Positions 17,620-26,363 of a stretch of 64,000 bases of DNA are shown in pieces. The notes beneath the pieces were generated by a model. The model was not told where the DNA came from, made no database searches, and saw nothing but the letters and a program-made list of their open reading frames with translations. Numbering within the stretch: position 1 is the first letter of the stretch; each line of letters begins with the position of its first letter. Position numbers and translations under genes: made by a program. The stretch spans positions 1-64,000 of the forward strand of contig JBEPUW010000014.1 of NCBI GenBank assembly GCA_041691315.1, given 5' to 3'. The DNA comes from Poindextera sp041691315. Lineage in GTDB: Bacteria; Pseudomonadota; Alphaproteobacteria; Caulobacterales; Caulobacteraceae.

Positions 17620-18699
17620 ATGACCTTCGGGGCTGAAACCATTATCGAGGGCGATTGCCTGGAGGCGCTGGCCGGGCTGCCGGAGGGCTGCGCCGACCTG
17701 GTCTTCGCCGACCCGCCATATAATCTCCAGCTCGGCGGCGACCTGCTGCGGCCGGACAATTCCAAGGTCGACGCCGTCGATGACGACTGGGACCAGTTCG
17801 CCTCGTTCGAGGCCTATGACGACTTCACCCGCGCCTGGCTGACCGCCTGCCGGCGGATACTGAAGCCGGACGGATCGCTATGGGTGATCGGCAGCTACCA
17901 CAACATCTTCCGGGTCGGCTCGACCTTGCAGGATCTGGGCTTCTGGATTCTCAACGACGTGATCTGGCGCAAGTCCAACCCGATGCCGAACTTCAAGGGC
18001 ACGCGCTTCACCAATGCGCACGAGACCCTGATCTGGGCCGCCAGGGGCCGGGGGCCAAAGCGCTACACCTTCAACTACGACGCCATGAAGATGGCCAACG
18101 ACGAGCTGCAGATGCGCTCGGACTGGACTCTGGCGCTATGCACCGGCGAAGAGCGGATCAAAGGCGCGGATGGGCTGAAGGCCCACCCGACACAGAAGCC
18201 CGAGGCGCTGCTGCACCGGGTGATTCTGGCCTCGTCCAAGCCCGGCGACCTGATCGTCGACCCCTTCTTCGGCACCGGCACCACCGGGGCCGCGGCCAAG
18301 CGCCTGGGCCGCCGGTTCATCGGCATCGAGCGCGAGCCCGATTACGTTGCGGTGGCGAAGAAACGCATCGCCCAGGTCATCCCAACGACTGGGGACGACC
18401 TTGAGGTCATGGGCTCGAAGCGCAACGAGCCGCGCGTGGCCTTCGGGCAGATCGTCGAGGCCGGCCTGTTGCGCCCGGGCGACAAGCTGTTCTCACCCAA
18501 GGGCCAGCACATGGCCCGCGTCCGCGCCGACGGCAGCCTGACCTCCGGCGAGCTGGCCGGTTCGATCCACAAGCTGGGCGCCATGGTCCAGTCGCAGCCG
18601 GCCTGCAACGGCTGGACCTATTGGCATTTCAAGACCGACCGCGGCCTCGCTCCCATCGATGTGCTCCGCGCCAAGGTGCGCGCGGAGATGGTCGGCTAG
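17620..18699 (+). CDS. ccrM: Cell-cycle regulated adenine DNA methyltransferase CcrM (GANTC)
   Basis: The 359-residue product is a beta-class N6-adenine methyltransferase. The catalytic DPPY is at 31-34, followed by the family-typical NLQLGG, and the SAM motif DPFFGTGTT is at 214-222. A C-terminal domain of about 85 residues (from about 270) is found in CcrM and is needed for its DNA binding. It methylates the A of GANTC after replication and so links gene expression to cell-cycle progress, together with GcrA and CtrA. The nearby mutY, tag and rnhB match the Caulobacter ccrM neighbourhood as I recall it. It overlaps the convergent 18696-20048 gene by 4 bases. Confidence 0.96.
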   Translation: MTFGAETIIEGDCLEALAGLPEGCADLVFADPPYNLQLGGDLLRPDNSKVDAVDDDWDQFASFEAYDDFTRAWLTACRRILKPDGSLWVIGSYHNIFRVGSTLQDLGFWILNDVIWRKSNPMPNFKGTRFTNAHETLIWAARGRGPKRYTFNYDAMKMANDELQMRSDWTLALCTGEERIKGADGLKAHPTQKPEALLHRVILASSKPGDLIVDPFFGTGTTGAAAKRLGRRFIGIEREPDYVAVAKKRIAQVIPTTGDDLEVMGSKRNEPRVAFGQIVEAGLLRPGDKLFSPKGQHMARVRADGSLTSGELAGSIHKLGAMVQSQPACNGWTYWHFKTDRGLAPIDVLRAKVRAEMVG

Positions 18700-20048
18700 G
18701 TCTTCTTGCGGTTGGTCGGCAGCTGACAGCCGCCGGCCAGGCTGGCCACGGCGGCGCAGTTCTGCAGCTCCGACGGGGCCGAGGCGCCGGCCGGATAGAC
18801 CATTACCCAGCCAGGTCCTCCATCGGCGCAGGCGACCTCGACATAGTCGGAACCGTCGTCGGCCTTGGCGAATGGGCGGGCTCCAGACACGACGCAGCTG
18901 CCCTTGCCCTTGGCCTTCAGCTGCCCGCTGAGCTGCGGATAGAGCGCCTCGATCGGCGTATAGCTGCACTTGAACCCTTCATCCTGGGATCGCAGGCAAT
19001 CGTAGACACGGGCCGCTCCGTGGGCCGGGAAGATCCCGACGGCGCCGTCGGGCCGGTTGGAGCAGGCCATCTCGACGATGTCCTTGGTCGGGTCGGCGCC
19101 AGGGAACAGCGCGTACTTGGTCACCGCGCAGTCAAAGCCGGCCTTTTTCGCCAGGTCGGAATAGAGCGCGTTCTGCTGCGTCAGGGCCTGCCGCGCGTCG
19201 GTCAGGGTGCAGCCGCCGCCGATCTCGAAGGCCTCGGCGCAGGCGATGGTGTCCGCCAGTTTGCCGGTGTGATCGACCTGGATCATGTAGCCCTTGCCGT
19301 CACCGCAGGCGACCTCGAAATAGTCCGACCCGTCGGTGGTGGTGAGCACGTAGCGCTTGGACTTCACCGCAGCGCACTTGCCACTGGAGGCCGCGACAGC
19401 ATCGAGCGGGGCGATCTCCTGGTCCGGGGTGGTCAACGTGCATTTGATGGCGCCCGCCGCGCCACTATAGGCGAGGCAGTTGTCGGCCTCGGGCGCCCCG
19501 CCGGCTTTCGGCGCCAGGATGACCAGGCCCTGGCCACCCTGGCAGGATACCTCGTAGACCTCCTTGTCGGGGGTCGGCCCCAGATAGCGTCCCTTGTCGA
19601 CCGTGCAGGCGCGGCCCGTCTGAGTGACGATGGGCTGCAGGCCCGATGACGGATTGGCGTTCGCGGGCAGCACACAGGCCAGCGTGTTCGGTTTGCCGTC
19701 CGCCAGCGGCTGTTGTGTCATCAGGCAATTATAGCTCAGCAGAGGCGCGCCAGCCTTGGTTTCCTTGCCGATGATGTAGCCGAGGCCCTCTTTGCAGGCG
19801 ATCTCGTAGATCGTCGTCTGGGACTTGTCGGCGGCCGTGCCGGTGCCGAGCTCGCGTGCGTCGGCCAGGGTGCAGGGGATTTTCGCTTCGGTGATCAGCC
19901 CCGGCGCGGCCTTCATGCCGGCGGTGCGCATTGCCGGATCGATGGCCGGCGTCCCCGGTGGGGGCGGGGCCGCGAAGCTCGCTGTCGCGGTGATAAAGGT
20001 CATCACCAAAGCGGCCGCGGCCAGGCCAAATCCTGAAAGTTTCGACAT
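18696..20048 (-). CDS. Secreted cysteine-repeat protein (five 4-Cys units), function unknown
   Basis: The 450-residue product has a signal peptide (cleavage near ASFA-A, residue 27), then five imperfect units of about 75-80 residues. Each unit has four Cys in the order C ... (Y/V)E(V/I/M)(A/S)C ... C ... C, and the second Cys sits in YEIAC, YEVSC, FEVAC, VEMAC and VEVAC in turn. Twenty regularly placed Cys strongly suggest disulfide-bonded small domains in the periplasm or outside. I know no named family for it. It is tail to tail with ccrM and divergent from an MBL gene. The DsbA-like enzymes in this window could be relevant to its folding, but that is inference. Confidence 0.85.
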   Translation of the reverse strand: MSKLSGFGLAAAALVMTFITATASFAAPPPPGTPAIDPAMRTAGMKAAPGLITEAKIPCTLADARELGTGTAADKSQTTIYEIACKEGLGYIIGKETKAGAPLLSYNCLMTQQPLADGKPNTLACVLPANANPSSGLQPIVTQTGRACTVDKGRYLGPTPDKEVYEVSCQGGQGLVILAPKAGGAPEADNCLAYSGAAGAIKCTLTTPDQEIAPLDAVAASSGKCAAVKSKRYVLTTTDGSDYFEVACGDGKGYMIQVDHTGKLADTIACAEAFEIGGGCTLTDARQALTQQNALYSDLAKKAGFDCAVTKYALFPGADPTKDIVEMACSNRPDGAVGIFPAHGAARVYDCLRSQDEGFKCSYTPIEALYPQLSGQLKAKGKGSCVVSGARPFAKADDGSDYVEVACADGGPGWVMVYPAGASAPSELQNCAAVASLAGGCQLPTNRKKT

Positions 20049-20204
20049 GGTTGCTCCTGGACGTCCTCGTTTGGGGTCGAGCTAACCCGCGCCCGCCGCC
20101 CCGGTCAAGCTGGCGCCGACCTGCGGCGCAATCAGGGCAAGCGGCTGGACGCACGGTCTGGTGCGGTTTAGGCCGCCAGAGGCGACGGTGGAGGGAGACG
20201 AGGG

Positions 20205-21266
20205 GTGGGCGAGGCGACGCGCGACCAGACTGGCGGACACGGGCGGGCGCTGGTCTATCCGCTCGCCGAGACGCCGGCCTTCGGCGAGGCGGTGGAGATC
20301 GCGCCGGGCGTGCTCTGGATGCGCATGCCGCTCGACGGCGCGCTCGGCTTCATCAATGTCTGGGCGCTGAAGGACGGCGACGGCTGGGCGCTGGTCGACA
20401 CCGGCATGCAGACCGAGCGCACCACTGGCGCCTGGCGCAAGGTGCTGGCCGGCCCCTTGGGCGGCCGGCCGATCACCCGGGTCCTGGTCACCCACCTGCA
20501 CCCGGATCATATCGGCATGGCCGGCTGGCTGACCCGCAAGTTCGACTGCCGGCTGTGGATGACCCGGCTGGAATACCTGCAATGCCGCATGCTGGCCGAG
20601 GACACCGGCCGCGAGGCGCCCGAGGACGCCATCCGCTTCTATCGCGCCGCCGGCTGGGACGCCGAGGCCATCGACACCTACAAAGCCCGTTTCGGCGGTT
20701 TTGGACGACATATCCATAAGCTGCCCGACAGCTACCGGCGCATGACCGATGGCGAGGTCGTCCAGATCGGCGACCATGGCTGGCGTGTCGTGGTGGGCTC
20801 GGGCCATTCGCCGGAGCACGCCTGCCTCTGGCAGCCCGAGCTGAAGCTGATGATCTCCGGCGACCAGGTGCTGCCGCGCATCTCCTCCAATGTCTCGGTC
20901 TTCCCGACCGAGCCCGACGGCGACCCCTTGAGCGAATGGCTGAGCTCGCTGGCCCGCATCAAGACCATCGTGCCCGACGAGGTGCTGGTGCTGCCGGCGC
21001 ACAACGACCCCTTCCTGGGCCTGCACGCCCGGCTCGATCACCTGATCCGCGGCCATGAGCGCGGGCTTGAGCGGCTGATGCGCACCCTGGCCGAGCCCAA
21101 ACGCTCCATCGACATCTTCGGCGCGCTGTTCGCCCGCTCCATCGGCCCGGATCTGCTGGGCATGGCCACCGGCGAGGCCCTGGCGCATCTCAACTGCCTG
21201 CTGGTTCGCGGCCTGGCCAAGGCCACCCCGGACGCGGCCGGCGTCATCTGGTATGGTCGGGCATGA
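20205..21266 (+). CDS. MBL-fold metallo-hydrolase
   Basis: The 353-residue product has the metallo-beta-lactamase motif THLHPDHIG (His97, His99, Asp101, His102), a later His in GSGHSPEH, and the Asp in ISGDQVLP. A helical C-terminal part of about 100 residues follows, as in the glyoxalase II / LACTB2-like group. The start is GTG after a strong GGAGGGAGACGAGG. Its stop overlaps the next ATG by 4 bases, the first of several overlaps in a cluster with two SDRs. A lactone or thioester substrate is plausible but not shown. Confidence 0.87.
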   Translation: MGEATRDQTGGHGRALVYPLAETPAFGEAVEIAPGVLWMRMPLDGALGFINVWALKDGDGWALVDTGMQTERTTGAWRKVLAGPLGGRPITRVLVTHLHPDHIGMAGWLTRKFDCRLWMTRLEYLQCRMLAEDTGREAPEDAIRFYRAAGWDAEAIDTYKARFGGFGRHIHKLPDSYRRMTDGEVVQIGDHGWRVVVGSGHSPEHACLWQPELKLMISGDQVLPRISSNVSVFPTEPDGDPLSEWLSSLARIKTIVPDEVLVLPAHNDPFLGLHARLDHLIRGHERGLERLMRTLAEPKRSIDIFGALFARSIGPDLLGMATGEALAHLNCLLVRGLAKATPDAAGVIWYGRA

Positions 21267-22234
21267 GCACAGACACACGCATCACATCCGCCTTCGGGCC
21301 CCAATCCACCGCCCGCGAGGTCGCCGCCGGCCATGATCTGAGCGGCCGACGCGCCATCGTCACCGGCGCGGCCACCGGCATCGGCGTCGAGACCGCGCGC
21401 GCCCTGGCCGAGGCCGGGGCCGACGTCACGCTGGCCGTCCGAAACCTCGAGGCTGGCCAGACGGTCGCCGACGAGATCAATAAGGGCGCTAAGGGCAAGG
21501 CCAGCGTGCGGCGGCTCGACCTGTCCAACCAGGCCTCCGTGCGCGGCTTTGTCGACGAGTGGGGCGGGGCGCCGGTCGACATCCTGATCAACAATGCCGG
21601 GGTCATGGCCTGTCCGCATGGCTACACCGACGACGATCTGGAGATGCAGATCGGGACCAACCATTTCGGCCACTACACGCTCAGCACGCTGATGGCGCCG
21701 GCGATGGCCAAGGCGGCGAAGGCCGGGCGCAATGCGCGGCTGGTCGAACTAAGCTCGATCGGCCACCGCCGCTCGGGCATCAACTGGGACGATCCGCACT
21801 ACCGCACGCGGCCGTACGACAAGTGGGAATCCTACGGACAGTCGAAGACCGCCAATTCGCTGTTCGCGGTCGGCTTCAACCGCCGCTTTGCCGGGCGCGG
21901 CGTCACCGCCAACGCCGTCATGCCCGGCGGGATCATGACCCCGCTGCAGCGCCACCTGCCGCGCGAGGAGATGATCGCTTTCGGCTGGATGGACGAGCAG
22001 GGCAAGATCAACGACCGCTTCAAATCGACCGAACAGGGCGCCGCGACCAGCGTGTGGGCTGCACTTGCGCCGGAACTGGAGGGCGTCGGCGGCCTCTATC
22101 TGGAAGACTGCGCCCAAGCCGCGCCGTGGAGCCAGGACGACCCGGTGCACGGCGTCATGCCCCACGCGCTCGATCCGGAAGCCGCCGAGCGGCTCTGGGA
22201 TCTGTCCGTCAAGACCACGGGAGCCGACCGATGA
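21263..22234 (+). CDS. SDR-family oxidoreductase (retinol-dehydrogenase-like)
   Basis: The 323-residue protein has the SDR cofactor motif TGAATGIG at about residues 34-41, NNAG in LINNAGVMA, catalytic Ser in LVELSSIGH, and Tyr-x3-Lys in SYGQSKTA. The long insert between Ser and Tyr and the C-terminal layout resemble the retinol dehydrogenase / WWOX-like SDRs. It overlaps the MBL gene before it and the SDR after it (ATGA at both junctions). Confidence 0.88.
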   Translation: MSTDTRITSAFGPQSTAREVAAGHDLSGRRAIVTGAATGIGVETARALAEAGADVTLAVRNLEAGQTVADEINKGAKGKASVRRLDLSNQASVRGFVDEWGGAPVDILINNAGVMACPHGYTDDDLEMQIGTNHFGHYTLSTLMAPAMAKAAKAGRNARLVELSSIGHRRSGINWDDPHYRTRPYDKWESYGQSKTANSLFAVGFNRRFAGRGVTANAVMPGGIMTPLQRHLPREEMIAFGWMDEQGKINDRFKSTEQGAATSVWAALAPELEGVGGLYLEDCAQAAPWSQDDPVHGVMPHALDPEAAERLWDLSVKTTGADR

Positions 22235-23091
22235 GCCTCTCCGGCAAGACCCTGTTCGTCACCGGCGCCAGCCGCGGCATCGGCTTGGCCACCGCACTCC
22301 GCGCCGCCCGCGACGGGGCCAATGTCGCCATCGCCGCCAAGACCGCCGAGCCGCACAAGCACCTGCCCGGCACCATCTATACGGCCGCCGAGGAGATCGA
22401 AAAGGCCGGCGGCCACGCCCTGCCACTGATCGTCGACGTGCGCGACGACGCCAACGTGTACGAGGCCGTCGAGCAGGCGGTCGCCAAGTTCGGCGGCATC
22501 GACATCTGCGTCAATAATGCCTCGGCCATCAGCCTGACCGGGACCGAAGCCACCGACATGAAGCGCTACGACCTGATGAACCAGATCAACGCGCGGGGGA
22601 CCTTCCTGACCTCCAAGGCCTGCATCCCGCATCTGAAGCGGGCGGCCAATCCGCACGTGCTGATGCTGTCGCCGCCGCTGGACATGGCGCCGCGCTGGTT
22701 CGCCGGCCACGTCGCCTATTCGATGGCCAAGTTCGGCATGTCGATGTGCGTGCTGGGCATGGCCGAGGAGTACAAGGCTGACGGCATCGCCTTCAACGCG
22801 CTCTGGCCGCGCACCGGCATCGCCACCGCCGCCATCCGCTTCGCCCTGGCCGGCGACGAGGGCATGAAGGCTTGCCGCACCGTCGAGATCATGGCCGACG
22901 CCGCCCACGCCATCTTCGAAAAGCCGGCGAAGAGCTTCAGCGGCAACTTCCTGATCGACGACAGTTTCCTCTATGCCGAGGGCGAGCGGGACTTCGACAA
23001 GTATCGCGTCGATGCGAATACGCCGCTGATGGCCGACTTCTTCGTGCCCGCCGACAGCCTGCCGCCGCCCGGCGTCGTCGTCGGAGGCTGA
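22231..23091 (+). CDS. SDR-family oxidoreductase (HSDL2-like)
   Basis: The 286-residue protein has TGASRGIG at residues 11-18, NNASAISLTGT, and YSMAKFGMS carrying Tyr-x3-Lys. The AAKTAEPHKHLPGTIYTAAEEIE segment is typical of the hydroxysteroid-dehydrogenase-like 2 group, which often acts in lipid metabolism. The SCP2 domain of animal HSDL2 is absent. Where NNAG is expected it has NNAS. The start at 22231 is set by the ATGA overlap and by homology; upstream in-frame translation is a shadow of the previous gene. Confidence 0.88.
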   Translation: MSLSGKTLFVTGASRGIGLATALRAARDGANVAIAAKTAEPHKHLPGTIYTAAEEIEKAGGHALPLIVDVRDDANVYEAVEQAVAKFGGIDICVNNASAISLTGTEATDMKRYDLMNQINARGTFLTSKACIPHLKRAANPHVLMLSPPLDMAPRWFAGHVAYSMAKFGMSMCVLGMAEEYKADGIAFNALWPRTGIATAAIRFALAGDEGMKACRTVEIMADAAHAIFEKPAKSFSGNFLIDDSFLYAEGERDFDKYRVDANTPLMADFFVPADSLPPPGVVVGG

Positions 23092-23093
23092 GC

Positions 23094-23507
23094 ATGCCGA
23101 CGGTCCGGCCGTTCGCGCCGGAGCATCTGGACGGCGTCTTGGCGCTGTGCGTCGCGGAGGATTGGCCGTCCTTTCCCGAGGATCCGGCCCGGGCCTCGCG
23201 AGCGCTTACGGCGCCGGGCGTGACCACGGTGGTCGCGACCGAGGGCGCCGCGGTGATCGGCTTTGCGCAACTGCTCAGCGACGGCGAAATCCAGGCGCAT
23301 CTGTCCCTGATTGCGGTCTCCGCCGAACACCGCCGCAAGGGCGTGGCGCTGGCCATGCTGCAAGAGGCGCTCAGGCGCGCCGGCGGGATCAGGATCGACC
23401 TGATCACCGACACCGCGCCCGGTTTCTACGAGGCCCTGCCGCATCGGCGGCTGGACGGCTTCCGCATCTATCCGCAGATGGTCAAGGCGCCCGATGGCGG
23501 CGACTGA
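23094..23507 (+). CDS. GNAT-family N-acetyltransferase
   Basis: The 137-residue protein has a GNAT core with the acetyl-CoA loop as EHRRKGVALAMLQEALRR (about residues 79-96). It starts 2 bases after the SDR stop and overlaps the HAD gene by 14 bases. The substrate is unknown. It is the first of two acetyltransferases in this cluster. Confidence 0.83.
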   Translation: MPTVRPFAPEHLDGVLALCVAEDWPSFPEDPARASRALTAPGVTTVVATEGAAVIGFAQLLSDGEIQAHLSLIAVSAEHRRKGVALAMLQEALRRAGGIRIDLITDTAPGFYEALPHRRLDGFRIYPQMVKAPDGGD

Positions 23508-24087
23508 GATCATCCTCTTCGACCTGGGCGGCGTATTGCTGCCCTTCAACCGCGAGCGGCGGGTGGGCGCCATGGTCAAGGCGCTCCGGATCGAACCCGA
23601 GGCGGCCAAGGCGTTCATGGCCTCCGACATCCACGTGCGCCTGGACGTTGGCCAGGCCAGCGAGGCGGAGGTGGCCGCGGCCCTGTCCGATGTCGCTGGG
23701 CGGACCGTGACTCCGGCTGAGACGCGCGCGTTGATCCTCAGCGTCTTCGAGCCACCGAACCTTGCGCTCTGGGCGCTCGTGGCGGCGCTGCGCGAAGAGA
23801 TTCCAGTCGGCGGCTTCAGTGACAACCCGGTCTTCGTCGGCGAGCTCTTTCCGCCGGGGGCGGTGCTGAGCCCGATGTTCTGGTCGGCCGATCTTGGCCT
23901 GAGCAAGTCTGGCCCGGAGGTGTTCACGGTGGTCACCGACCGTCTCGGCATTGATCCGGACGCCATCCTGTTCATCGACGACTCCGCGGCCAATGTGGAG
24001 AGAGCCCGTGAGGCGGACTGGGACGCAATCCGGTTCGTCAAAAATGATCAGCTCATCGAAGAGCTGACCGCGCGCGTGTTGATCTAG
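23494..24087 (+). CDS. HAD-superfamily hydrolase
   Basis: The 197-residue protein begins with the HAD motif I as FDLGGVLLPFN, where the second Asp is replaced, as in the YihX-like group. Motif IV appears as ILFIDDSAANVERA near residue 155. It is probably a small-molecule phosphatase or a haloacid-type hydrolase. It overlaps the GNAT before it by 14 bases. The loss of the second Asp of the DxD pair makes phosphatase activity less certain. Confidence 0.83.
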   Translation: MAATEIILFDLGGVLLPFNRERRVGAMVKALRIEPEAAKAFMASDIHVRLDVGQASEAEVAAALSDVAGRTVTPAETRALILSVFEPPNLALWALVAALREEIPVGGFSDNPVFVGELFPPGAVLSPMFWSADLGLSKSGPEVFTVVTDRLGIDPDAILFIDDSAANVERAREADWDAIRFVKNDQLIEELTARVLI

Positions 24088-24101
24088 AGGGGCAAGGTCC
24101 G

Positions 24102-24584
24102 ATGATGAATGCCGTCACTCGTCCAGCCACGTCAGCAGACGCCGCCCTGATCCTTGCCCTTATCGGCGAACTGGCCGAATATGAGAAGCTGGCCGACGAG
24201 GTAAAGGCGAGCCAGGCCGACATCGCCGCCATCCTTTTCATGCCCTCGCCGCGCGCCTTTTGCGACATTGCCGAGTTGGACGGCGAGGCGGTGGGTTTCG
24301 CGCTCTGGTTCTACAGCGTCTCCACCTTCGAGGGCCGCCACGGCCTCTATCTGGAGGACCTGTTCGTGCGGCCGCGGGCGCGCGGGCGCGGCGCCGGCTT
24401 GGCGCTGCTACGCCGTCTCGCCCAGCGCTGCCGCGACGAAGGGCTGGCGCGGCTGGAGTGGGCGGTGCTCGACTGGAACGACTTGGCCATCAACTTCTAC
24501 GACGCGCTCGGCGCGACGGCGAAGACCGAATGGATCACGCGACGCCTTTCCGGAGAGGCGCTACTCAGCCTGGCGAGCCTGTAA
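24102..24584 (+). CDS. GNAT acetyltransferase of the spermidine/diamine (SSAT-like) group
   Basis: The 160-residue protein has LYLEDLFVRPRARGRGAGLALL (acetyl-CoA loop) and LEWAVLDWNDLAINFYDALGA. This W-N-D-x-A-I-N-F-Y pattern is typical of the SSAT / thialysine acetyltransferase group. The likely substrate is a polyamine or other amine. It follows the HAD gene by 14 bases and ends the plus-strand cluster; the VapC-like gene comes towards it from the right. Confidence 0.83.
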   Translation: MMNAVTRPATSADAALILALIGELAEYEKLADEVKASQADIAAILFMPSPRAFCDIAELDGEAVGFALWFYSVSTFEGRHGLYLEDLFVRPRARGRGAGLALLRRLAQRCRDEGLARLEWAVLDWNDLAINFYDALGATAKTEWITRRLSGEALLSLASL

Positions 24585-24611
24585 GCGCGCCGCGCGATGC
24601 GTCGCTACGGG

Positions 24612-25031
24612 TTACCCCTTGCTGGTCAGTAGCGGAACGCCAGCCGCTTGCGCAGCTGATATCAGGGCGGTGTCGGTGGTCGCCAACGGCAGGCCGAGGC
24701 GTAGAGCGAGTTCCAGGTAGGCGGCGTCGTAGGCGGTAAGTCGGTACTGCTCCGCAAGCTGCGACGTCGAACTCCAGACCAAGCTCGCCGTTTCGTCGTC
24801 GATGACAATTGGCAAGGCTTGCAAGAGTCCGGCGAGACGGCGGCGAAGGGGCGCGCCGATCCGACCGCGCCGCTCAGCGGTCAATAGCCCGTTCAGCGCT
24901 TCGAGGGGCCAGAGCTGCGGCGCCGAAGCCCCCGTTTCGGTCAGCCGATCAAGTAGCGCCATGATCGCTTCAGTCTGTTCGTCCTCGAAACACCAGGCCA
25001 GTGCGACGGAGTTATCGACGACGAAGCTCAA
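24612..25031 (-). CDS. PIN-domain ribonuclease toxin (VapC type)
   Basis: The 139-residue protein has the acidic PIN residues: Asp6 in VVDNSVALAW, a mid-protein Glu in PLEALN, Asp in TAYDAAYLELA and Asp in ATTDTALISAA. It is a Mg-dependent RNase, generally acting on tRNA or rRNA. It overlaps the antitoxin gene upstream by 4 bases (ATGA), the usual vapBC order. Confidence 0.9.
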   Translation of the reverse strand: MSFVVDNSVALAWCFEDEQTEAIMALLDRLTETGASAPQLWPLEALNGLLTAERRGRIGAPLRRRLAGLLQALPIVIDDETASLVWSSTSQLAEQYRLTAYDAAYLELALRLGLPLATTDTALISAAQAAGVPLLTSKG

Positions 25032-25270
25032 CGCCGGCCTTCGTTGATCAGCGCCTTGAGCGTCAGCCCGCCCAGCGTCTGACCCTTGCTGGCAGCGCGC
25101 AGCCCCTCCGCCGCCTTTTGGGCCTTGGCGCGGTTGAAGCCGCTGACGAGCGGCGCCAGCCGGGCGACGGGTTTGCCCCGGCGTGTAATGATCACTTCGC
25201 CGCCATCCTCCACCTCGTTGAGCAGAGCGGTGAGGCGGTTCTTGGCCTCGAACACGCCGACGGTATGCAT
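25028..25270 (-). CDS. Phd/YefM-type antitoxin (VapB role)
   Basis: The 80-residue protein starts with MHTVGVFEAKNRLTALLNEVE and has VIITRRGKPVARLAPL, the Phd/YefM DNA-binding core. Its C-terminal tail should wrap the PIN toxin. It precedes and overlaps that toxin by 4 bases. A palindrome lies 20 bases before its start. Confidence 0.9.
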   Translation of the reverse strand: MHTVGVFEAKNRLTALLNEVEDGGEVIITRRGKPVARLAPLVSGFNRAKAQKAAEGLRAASKGQTLGGLTLKALINEGRR

Positions 25271-25289
25271 CCCGAGGTTCTCAAACAGC

Positions 25290-25307
25290 TAGCTATATGG
25301 CCAGCTA
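25290..25307. promoter_or_regulatory. Candidate antitoxin operator palindrome
   Basis: TAGCT and AGCTA arms enclose 8 bases, within an AT-rich patch (AGCTAGCTATATGG) that is unusual for this genome. It lies 20 bases before the antitoxin ATG at 25270. On the minus strand it includes a TATAGC that could be a -10. This fits autoregulation by the Phd-type antitoxin. Confidence 0.5.
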
Positions 25308-25360
25308 ACATAACCTCATGATCTGGCGCTTACGAGTCATGTTTTGTTCGAGGAAGCTTT

Positions 25361-25388
25361 GGCGCACGGCCCATCCGGACCGTGCGCC
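25361..25388 (-). terminator. Candidate transcription terminator after the SDR gene
   Basis: Nine-base arms GGCGCACGG and CCGTGCGCC with a 10-base loop sit 15 bases after the SDR stop at 25403. No T run follows on the minus strand, so it may need Rho or simply act as a 3' stabilising hairpin. Confidence 0.45.
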
Positions 25389-25402
25389 GCTCATCGCCCC
25401 GG

Positions 25403-26326
25403 TTAGGCCTTGGCCGGCTCCGGTTGCGGTTGCAGGGGCGCGCGCATCAGCGGGAAGAACTTGTCCTGCATCTGCGGGAAGGCTTCGGCCAGGATGGTCT
25501 CCGGGGTCCAGCCCTCGGCCTTGTTCAGGTTCGCGATCGGGCGCGGCTGGCTGTAGAGGATCAGGTTGTCGCCGCTGGCCCCGAAGATCTGGCCGGAGAC
25601 GTTTTTGGCCGCTTCGGAGATCAGCGCCACGGACAGCTTGGCTGGCTGGTCGGGGCGGATGGATTCCGCCATGGTCTGACGCCGCGCCGCGGCCGCCTCG
25701 TCCTTCACCGGCACCGACTGGGTCATGCGCGTCCAGGCGACCGGGGCCAGCGCATTGGCGCGGACGTTGTTGCGCGCGCCTTCCATGGCGATGATCCGCG
25801 ACAGGCCGACAATGCCCATCTTGGCCGCGCCGTAATTGGTCTGGCCGACATTGCCGAACAGGCCAGAGGTCGAGGTGTAGAAGACGTAGGCGCCGTCGTT
25901 CTGGTCGCGGAAATGCTCGATGGTGGCGCGGGCGACGTTGAACGAGCCGCGCAGGTGGACGTCGATGACCTGGTCCCAGTCGCCTTCGCTCATCTTGTGG
26001 AACATGCCGTCGCGCAGGATGCCTGCCGGATTGATCACCGCGTGCAGGCCGCCGAAGGTATCGAGCGCCTGTTGCACCATGCCCTGGACCGCCTTCAGCG
26101 AGGTGACGCTTTCGGAATTGGAGGCCGCTTCGCCGCCGGCGGCGCGGATTTCCTGCGCCACCGTTTCGGCCGGACCGGCTGAGCCTTCATCGCCGCCGGC
26201 AAGGCTGCCGCCGAGGTCGTTGACCAGAACCTTGGCGCCTTCCTTGGCCGCGATCAGCGCACAGTCGCGGCCGATGCCGTTGCCGCCGCCGGTGACCAAA
26301 ACCACCTTCCCGTTCAATATTCCCAT
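25403..26326 (-). CDS. SDR-family 3-hydroxyacyl-CoA dehydrogenase-like protein (MFE-2 type)
   Basis: The 307-residue protein has TGGGNGIG at residues 11-18, the LVNDLGGSLAGGDEG insert typical of the 17beta-HSD4 / multifunctional-enzyme-2 dehydrogenase group, Ser in STSGLFGNVGQ and Tyr-x3-Lys in NYGAAKMG. NNAG is NPAG here. The probable substrate is a beta-hydroxyacyl-CoA. The hairpin at 25361-25388 follows it. The MFS gene is 37 bases upstream, so both may form an operon. Confidence 0.88.
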   Translation of the reverse strand: MGILNGKVVLVTGGGNGIGRDCALIAAKEGAKVLVNDLGGSLAGGDEGSAGPAETVAQEIRAAGGEAASNSESVTSLKAVQGMVQQALDTFGGLHAVINPAGILRDGMFHKMSEGDWDQVIDVHLRGSFNVARATIEHFRDQNDGAYVFYTSTSGLFGNVGQTNYGAAKMGIVGLSRIIAMEGARNNVRANALAPVAWTRMTQSVPVKDEAAAARRQTMAESIRPDQPAKLSVALISEAAKNVSGQIFGASGDNLILYSQPRPIANLNKAEGWTPETILAEAFPQMQDKFFPLMRAPLQPQPEPAKA

Positions 26327-26363
26327 GATCTATCTCCCTGAATGAATGATTTTCGCCGAGGGC

